64,000 nt of DNA, taken from positions 45,738,112 through 45,802,111 of the forward strand of contig NC_052613.1 of the NCBI RefSeq assembly GCF_016545825.1. The letters run 5' to 3'. Origin of the DNA: Eucalyptus grandis. Lineage: Eukaryota > Streptophyta > Magnoliopsida > Myrtales > Myrtaceae. Positions 61,660-64,000 of this stretch are shown here, piece after piece. Within the stretch, counting starts at the first letter, position 1; each line of letters opens with the position of its first letter. The translations under genes were made by a program, and so were the position numbers. The notes under the pieces were generated by a model that made no database searches, was not told the origin of the DNA, and was given only the letters and a program-made list of their open reading frames with translations.

Positions 61660-61790
61660 CGGTCCGACCGGACCGACCCGACCCGACCCGACCCGGTAGA
61701 CCCGTTGACTTGACCCGGTCATCCGTTGACCGTCATTGACCACCGTTGACCTGTGTTGACCACCGTTGACCGTTGACTTTGACCGTTGAC
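61660..61790 (+). promoter_or_regulatory. Clustered CCGAC pentamers and ten TTGAC W-box cores in the Copia leader
   Basis: 61662-61695 contains five CCGAC cores (DRE/CRT-like) in a 5-bp tandem. 61705-61790 contains ten TTGAC cores, all in the same orientation; those beginning at 61726, 61736, 61746, 61756 and 61766 are exactly 10 bp apart. W-boxes bind WRKY factors of the defence response. Location downstream of the LTR makes this either an internal enhancer or simple tandem expansion. Confidence 0.6.
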
Positions 61791-61898
61791 TATTTTATTT
61801 TAAAAAAAAGGAGGAAAAAGAATGTGTTTCTTTTTCAGTTATGTCTATGTGGATTGTAAGTATCCCTCTTTTGTTCTGCATTTGTTGCAGGAACTATA

Positions 61899-62377
61899 AT
61901 GCATTATGCACGCATGCCTGCATTTCCGAGAACGGACGAAGAAAAGGCAAGAATTAAAAGGCTAATAACAGAATTAGCTAATTATCGGTGGAATGACGGT
62001 GATGTAGTGTCACACGTGGTCATGGTCAATCAGATGATAGAAGAAATTATTTGGAGTGGTTATCTTATGCCAGATTTTGAGAAGGTGTTGGCCTTAATAA
62101 ACACTCTTCCACCTGAATGGCAAGCAGTGTTAGATCGCCTATAGGAGGTCAACGTGGTCCCGGATTATAGGAGGCTAGCAGTAGCTTTTGTAAGAGAATA
62201 TTATAGGATCGAGTTAACCAAAACTTTAACCCTTGGATTGAGTGTCACATGGCGCAGAGTGAATGCGCCTTGGAGATGGCATGAGAGCTCTCCAAAAGTT
62301 TTTCCGTGGTTGGCCGATGTGTCTTCAGATTTCTTAGAGAATATTACTGACAAATTAGAGAAGACTTTCCCTACTTA
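61899..62377 (+). pseudogene. Extra 5' ORF of the Copia element, broken by one TAG
   Basis: One reading frame from MHYARMPAFP to the TAA at 62376 is interrupted only by TAG at 62142-62144. The first half (LITELANYRWNDGDVVSHV, then DFEKVLALINTLPPEW) resembles the mid-part of Copia GAG proteins (UBN2-type 'L..LP..W' pattern). The second half shows no match I recognise. It lies 5' to a separate gag-like ORF in the same frame with 370 non-coding bases between. It could be a rearranged gag fragment or an accessory ORF. Confidence 0.5.
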
Positions 62378-62747
62378 ATTCTTAGATGAGTTTGAGATGT
62401 TTTAGATGTAAATATCTCTTTCTATGTTGATATTTTTTCGTCTGAATATATTACTTAGTGTAATGGACATGTTTGATTATTGAAAGTTCAATGTTATTTA
62501 TTGTTGTAAATTAGTATGTTAATTTACAATACATCATGGGAAGTTCAAGAAAGTTTTAGTGACTTTACTGAACTTATTTTGCATAGAAGATTATATTAAT
62601 GATAGTTTTAAGTTATGATATTTTTGGATGATGATTAGAAACATAGTGACCTTTTGATTCTAAAACCATACTTAAAATTATTCATTAATATGATGGGTCT
62701 ATGCAAAATGGATGCATAAATGATAGGCATTAATAATTCGTGCATAT

Positions 62748-64000
62748 GTGTCTGATATGTTTAGATCGATGACTTCAGCAACTAAGAACATAATTGCTGA
62801 TTTGAACAAAGAAGACAAAATGAACGGCGAGAATTGTGAAATATTGAATATGAAAATTCAATGTGTGCTTGAAAAGCAAGAAGCACTAGAAGCTCTTGAC
62901 CATGTTATGGAAGAAATTGAGGATGCTGTGCGCCACCTTGAGGTAGCAGAGGACTGCCTCAAGGCATTTGAGAAGGAAACACATATTTGCTATATTGCTT
63001 CCAGCTCAGAAGGAGCTTCGAGCTCTAAGCGCAAGCGTATTGATTCGTTCAATATGTGGAAATGCAAGGGACCGAGTCCTTCTTGCAAGAAACCAAGAGC
63101 TAACCAACATAAGAGAGGAAAACGTCCTCGAGTGAAGAGTATTTCAATGGTGAAGTGTTACAATTGTGACCAGAAGGGTCACTACGCTCGCGATTGTCGC
63201 GAGTCAAAGAAGGTACTCACCCCTTGTACTCTTAAGAGCTTTACTAATGTGTCAAGTTCTGTATTCTTAGCTAAATCTAATCCTTTGTGGACTGTAGATT
63301 CGGGAGCAACATACCATGTAGCGAAGGATAGAGAATCCTTCGTAGAATTTCGACGAGTTCCGACTGGAACTAAGTGGATCTATGTAGGAAATAACTCTAG
63401 AGCTGAAGTTAAAGGGATTAGCACTTGCCAATTGAACATGCGTGGAGGACGCACTCTGTTCCTGCATGATGTGCTGTATGCTTCGGAGATTCGTCGGAAT
63501 TAAGTGTCTGTTTTAGTGTTGGTTAAACTTGGTTTTAATATGAACTTCCATAATAGTGGTGTGGATTTGTATTTGGATACAAATTACTATGGTTGTGGTT
63601 ATTTTCTAGATGATTTTATTATATTAAATGTTGACTATAATAATGCCAATGTTTGTTATTCCCTTTTCACGTCTCCTAATTCATATGATAATAATGTGAG
63701 TGTGTGGCATGCTAGACTTGGTCACATTGGTCAACAACGTATGAATAGATTAGCCAAAGAGGTATTGTTAGGCAATATTGAAAAAGTCGATTTGCCCATA
63801 TGTGAGCATTGCCTAGCAGGGAAAACGATAAGAAAACTATTTGAAAAAGGTAAAAGAGCTGAATTTCCTTTGCAATTAATCCATTCTGACGTCTGTGGTC
63901 CGATGAATGTAAGAGGAAGGCATGGGGCTGTTTATTTCATCACATTTATAAATGATTATACTCGATTCGGATATGTCTATTTGATTTCTCATAAATCTAA
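62748..64000 (+). pseudogene. Copia gag-pol, defective, cut by the right edge
   Basis: 62748-63500 encodes a shortened GAG (coiled, acidic start with NKEDKMNGENCEILNMKIQC, then VRHLEVAEDCLKAFE), a basic linker (SSSKRKR), the zinc knuckle CYNCDQKGHYARDC (Cys-x2-Cys-x4-His-x4-Cys, 63156-63197) and the aspartic protease with WTVDSGATYHV (about 63288). A TAA at 63501-63503 interrupts the frame; the same frame continues with the GAG-pre-integrase motif (WHARLGHIGQQRMNRLA at about 63705 and CEHCLAGK at 63804, giving the HHCC finger) and the integrase core start (first catalytic Asp in LIHSDVCGP, about 63887). The middle of GAG seems deleted after the DHVMEEIED segment. Reverse transcriptase lies beyond the window. 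Confidence 0.88.

Noticed and set aside
61291..61743. ORFs on both strands in the Copia leader
   Set aside because: GC-rich and tandem-repeat sequence keeps frames open; no similarity to retrotransposon proteins.

Overview
The window is nuclear DNA of a flowering plant, almost certainly a woody dicot (rosid). The genes have short GT-AG introns with pyrimidine-rich acceptors, the gene set is plant-specific (PTF2-type TFIIB-related factor, subfamily XII LRR receptor kinases, plastid-targeted proteins), intergenic DNA is AT-rich and full of small TIR elements and LTR elements, and a decayed plastid psbB fragment sits in it. Myrtaceae (Eucalyptus-like) is a guess that the sequence cannot settle.

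Left part, about 1-28 kb, is ordinary gene space. It holds five protein genes, all on the minus strand: a clathrin-assembly (ANTH/AP180) protein whose 3' part lies beyond the left edge (3860 to 1424 and onward), a 169-residue probable plastid membrane protein of no family I can name (8979-7887), an intronless PTF2-like TFIIB-related factor (12911-11310), a nine-exon plastid-directed ARM-repeat protein of about 850 residues (20962-13922), and a 138-residue protein of the At4g22758-like family (27514-26829). All exon joins are in phase. Between them lie TIR elements, a 0.9-kb diverged tandem duplication, three tiny poly-A retroposon tails and the psbB fragment.

Middle part, about 28.8-60.5 kb, is a duplicated cluster of XA21/EFR-type LRR receptor kinases and their flanks. 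It carries three copies, all broken: copy A (plus strand, 32.85-34.85 kb, truncated at both ends), copy B (minus, 48348-44709, with a solo LTR in the signal-peptide region, a 2-base frameshift and a stop in the catalytic loop) and copy C (minus, 55103-51906, with three frameshifts and one stop). B and C sit in a young head-to-tail duplication whose junction is readable near 50.6 kb. Because the copies act as empty-site controls for one another, several insertions can be delimited to the base: a 354-bp TIR element at 35.3 kb, a hAT-like element at 31.8 kb, an LTR element at 36.75-42.82 kb carrying a second LTR element inside it (39.04-41.97 kb), and the solo LTR at 47.8 kb. Downstream of copy C one flank segment has expanded into a roughly 12-copy array of about 300-bp units built around a perfect 20-bp palindrome (56.9-60.3 kb).

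Right part, 60.8-64.0 kb, is the 5' end of a Copia retrotransposon that runs off the window: 387-bp LTR, degenerate iMet primer site, a leader with a helically phased run of ten W-boxes, an unusual extra 5' ORF, then a gag shortened inside, zinc knuckle, protease, and the start of integrase with an in-frame stop. Nothing here looks like an operon or a gene cluster for a metabolic pathway. The most interesting material is structural: the palindrome array, the complementary decay of the kinase copies, the micro-retroposon tails and the phased W-box leader.
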